Below, piece after piece: positions 24,043 through 24,960 of a stretch of 24,960 nucleotides of DNA. Under the pieces are notes generated by a model that was not told the DNA's origin, made no database searches, and saw only the letters and a list, made by a program, of their open reading frames with translations. The position numbers and the translations under genes are program-made. The stretch is from DASRHK01 sp035650495 (GTDB taxonomy: Bacteria; Pseudomonadota; Gammaproteobacteria; Nevskiales; Nevskiaceae), in the NCBI GenBank assembly GCA_035650495.1, contig DASRHK010000025.1, forward strand, positions 1 through 24,960. Reading direction: 5' to 3'. The stretch's first letter is position 1, and each line of letters starts with the position of its first letter.

Positions 24043-24106
24043 TTGCCGGCGTGGCCGTTCGACAAGGGGATATGAGACCCTTCTTTCCATTCTCCCGGAG
24101 AACCCG

Positions 24107-24676
24107 ATGAAAGCGTTGTCCGCCCTGTTGCTGGCTGGCCTCACCGTGTCCGCGGTCGCGGCGCCCGAGACCTATCCGCTGGACCCGAACCACACCTTCC
24201 CGAGCTTCGAGTTCTCGCACATGGGCATCTCGGTCTGGCGCGGCAAGTTCGATCGCACGAGCGGCACCGTGGTGATCGATCGCGCCGCCAGGACCGGAAC
24301 CGTCGACGTGCAGATCGACCCGGCCAGCATCGACTTCGGGCTCGCGATCATGAACGACAAGGCGAAGTCGGACGACTTCTTCAACGTCGCCAAGTACCCG
24401 ACCGCGAGCTACAAGGGCAAGCTCGTCTTCCAGGGCGACACCCTCAAGGCCGTCGACGGCACGCTGACGCTGATGGGCGTGCAGAAGCCGGTGAAGCTCA
24501 CGGTGAACCTGTTCAACTGTATCCCGCATCCGCTCACCAAGAAGCAGCTCTGCGGCGCCGACGCCGAGGGCGAGGTGATCTGGGGCGAATTCGGCATGAA
24601 GGCGAGCCAGTGGGGCCAGGGTGAGGCCGGCCGCACGAAGCTGCGCATCCAGGTCGAAGGCGTGAAGCAGGATTAG
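24107..24676 (+). CDS. YceI-family periplasmic protein
   Basis: This 189-residue protein has a clear Sec signal peptide, MKALSALLLAGLTVSAVA, with likely cleavage after A18 (AVA-A). The mature part is a YceI lipocalin-like beta-barrel: YPLDPNHTFPSFEFSHMGIS opens the domain, IDPASIDFG and DDFFNVAKYPTASYKG are family signatures, and it closes with GEFGMKASQWG. YceI barrels bind long isoprenoid or similar hydrophobic ligands in known structures; the ligand here is unknown. GGAG at 24097-24100 lies 6 bases before the ATG and sets this start over longer in-frame options. It is divergent from gcvT and 16 bases ahead of a glutathione S-transferase-like gene. Confidence 0.94.
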   Translation: MKALSALLLAGLTVSAVAAPETYPLDPNHTFPSFEFSHMGISVWRGKFDRTSGTVVIDRAARTGTVDVQIDPASIDFGLAIMNDKAKSDDFFNVAKYPTASYKGKLVFQGDTLKAVDGTLTLMGVQKPVKLTVNLFNCIPHPLTKKQLCGADAEGEVIWGEFGMKASQWGQGEAGRTKLRIQVEGVKQD

Positions 24677-24692
24677 GCGCTGGAGACTGGCG

Positions 24693-24960
24693 ATGAAGTT
24701 CTACGGACATCCGTTCTCGTCGTACACCCAGAAGGCCCTGATCGCGCTCTACGAGAACGCAACGCCGTTCGAGTATTGCCAGCTGGGCGGCGATCCGGCG
24801 ATCGAGGAAGCGCATCGGCGCCTGTGGCCGCTCAAGAAGATGCCCGTGCTCGAGGACGAGGGCCGCGTCGTCGTCGAGTCGAGCGTGGTCATCGAATATC
24901 TGGACCTGCAGCATCCGGGGCGCACCCGGTTCATCCCGGAGGATCCGAAGCAGGCACTCG
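24693..24960 (+). CDS. Glutathione S-transferase-like protein, 3' end outside window
   Basis: The frame opens at ATG 24693 with GGAG 7 bases upstream and runs off the window, giving 89 residues. The visible part is an N-terminal thioredoxin-fold GST domain: MKFYGHPFSSYTQKALIAL, the cis-proline strand KKMPVLEDEG and the glutathione-binding ESSVVIEYLD motif (the Glu-Ser pair). The Ser residues at 9-10 occupy the place of the catalytic Ser or Cys of bacterial GSTs. The helical C-terminal domain is not in view, so the subclass cannot be decided. It is probably co-transcribed with the yceI-like gene. Confidence 0.88.
   Translation, partial: MKFYGHPFSSYTQKALIALYENATPFEYCQLGGDPAIEEAHRRLWPLKKMPVLEDEGRVVVESSVVIEYLDLQHPGRTRFIPEDPKQAL

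Noticed and set aside
23960..24106. In-frame upstream extension of the YceI-like protein starting at 23960
   Set aside because: It would cross the gcv promoter and riboswitch and bury the signal peptide. The ATG at 24107 has a well-placed GGAG and a proper signal sequence.

Overview
The window is a gene-dense chromosomal segment of a GC-rich (roughly two-thirds G+C by eye) Gram-negative bacterium. Several traits point to Proteobacteria, most likely the beta/gamma branch: an Escherichia coli-style NuoG, nuoG-N gene order, a tandem glycine riboswitch on gcvT, DgkA, Tpx and periplasmic YceI. No rRNA or other marker allows a finer placement. No tRNA, rRNA, CRISPR array, transposase or phage gene was seen, and no gene-free stretch exceeds 300 bases.

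Region 1 (1-9751, + strand) is the distal part of a nuo operon: nuoG (5' end outside the window), nuoH, I, J, K, L, M and N. The genes are tightly packed, with several ATGA stop/start overlaps. Together they encode the end of the peripheral arm and the entire proton-pumping membrane arm of respiratory complex I.

Region 2 (9851-13830, + strand) is a signalling pair. One gene encodes a 1196-residue membrane hybrid histidine kinase (MASE1, CHASE, HisKA, HATPase, two receivers, HPt). It is followed at once by a stand-alone 127-residue receiver protein.

Region 3 (13832-17119) holds one large lipoprotein gene that joins a parallel beta-helix domain to a diheme cytochrome c domain. A composite two-hairpin repeat lies on each side of it in inverted orientation, with 46 of 49 bases identical in the outer hairpin.

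Region 4 (17136-24017, - strand) is an eight-gene cluster read right to left: gcvT, gcvH, gcvPA, tpx, gcvPB, a small conserved protein of unknown function, dgkA and a PfkB-family kinase. It is headed by a candidate promoter and a tandem glycine riboswitch. A 10-bp hairpin abuts the gcvT start codon and suggests translational control. The glycine cleavage P protein is split into two subunits, and a thiol peroxidase gene sits between their genes.

Region 5 (24107-24960, + strand, divergent from gcvT) carries a secreted YceI-family protein and the start of a glutathione S-transferase-like gene cut by the window end.

The most unusual points are the inverted two-hairpin repeats around the cytochrome gene, the beta-helix/cytochrome fusion, tpx inside the split gcvP operon, and the riboswitch expression platform next to the gcvT start.
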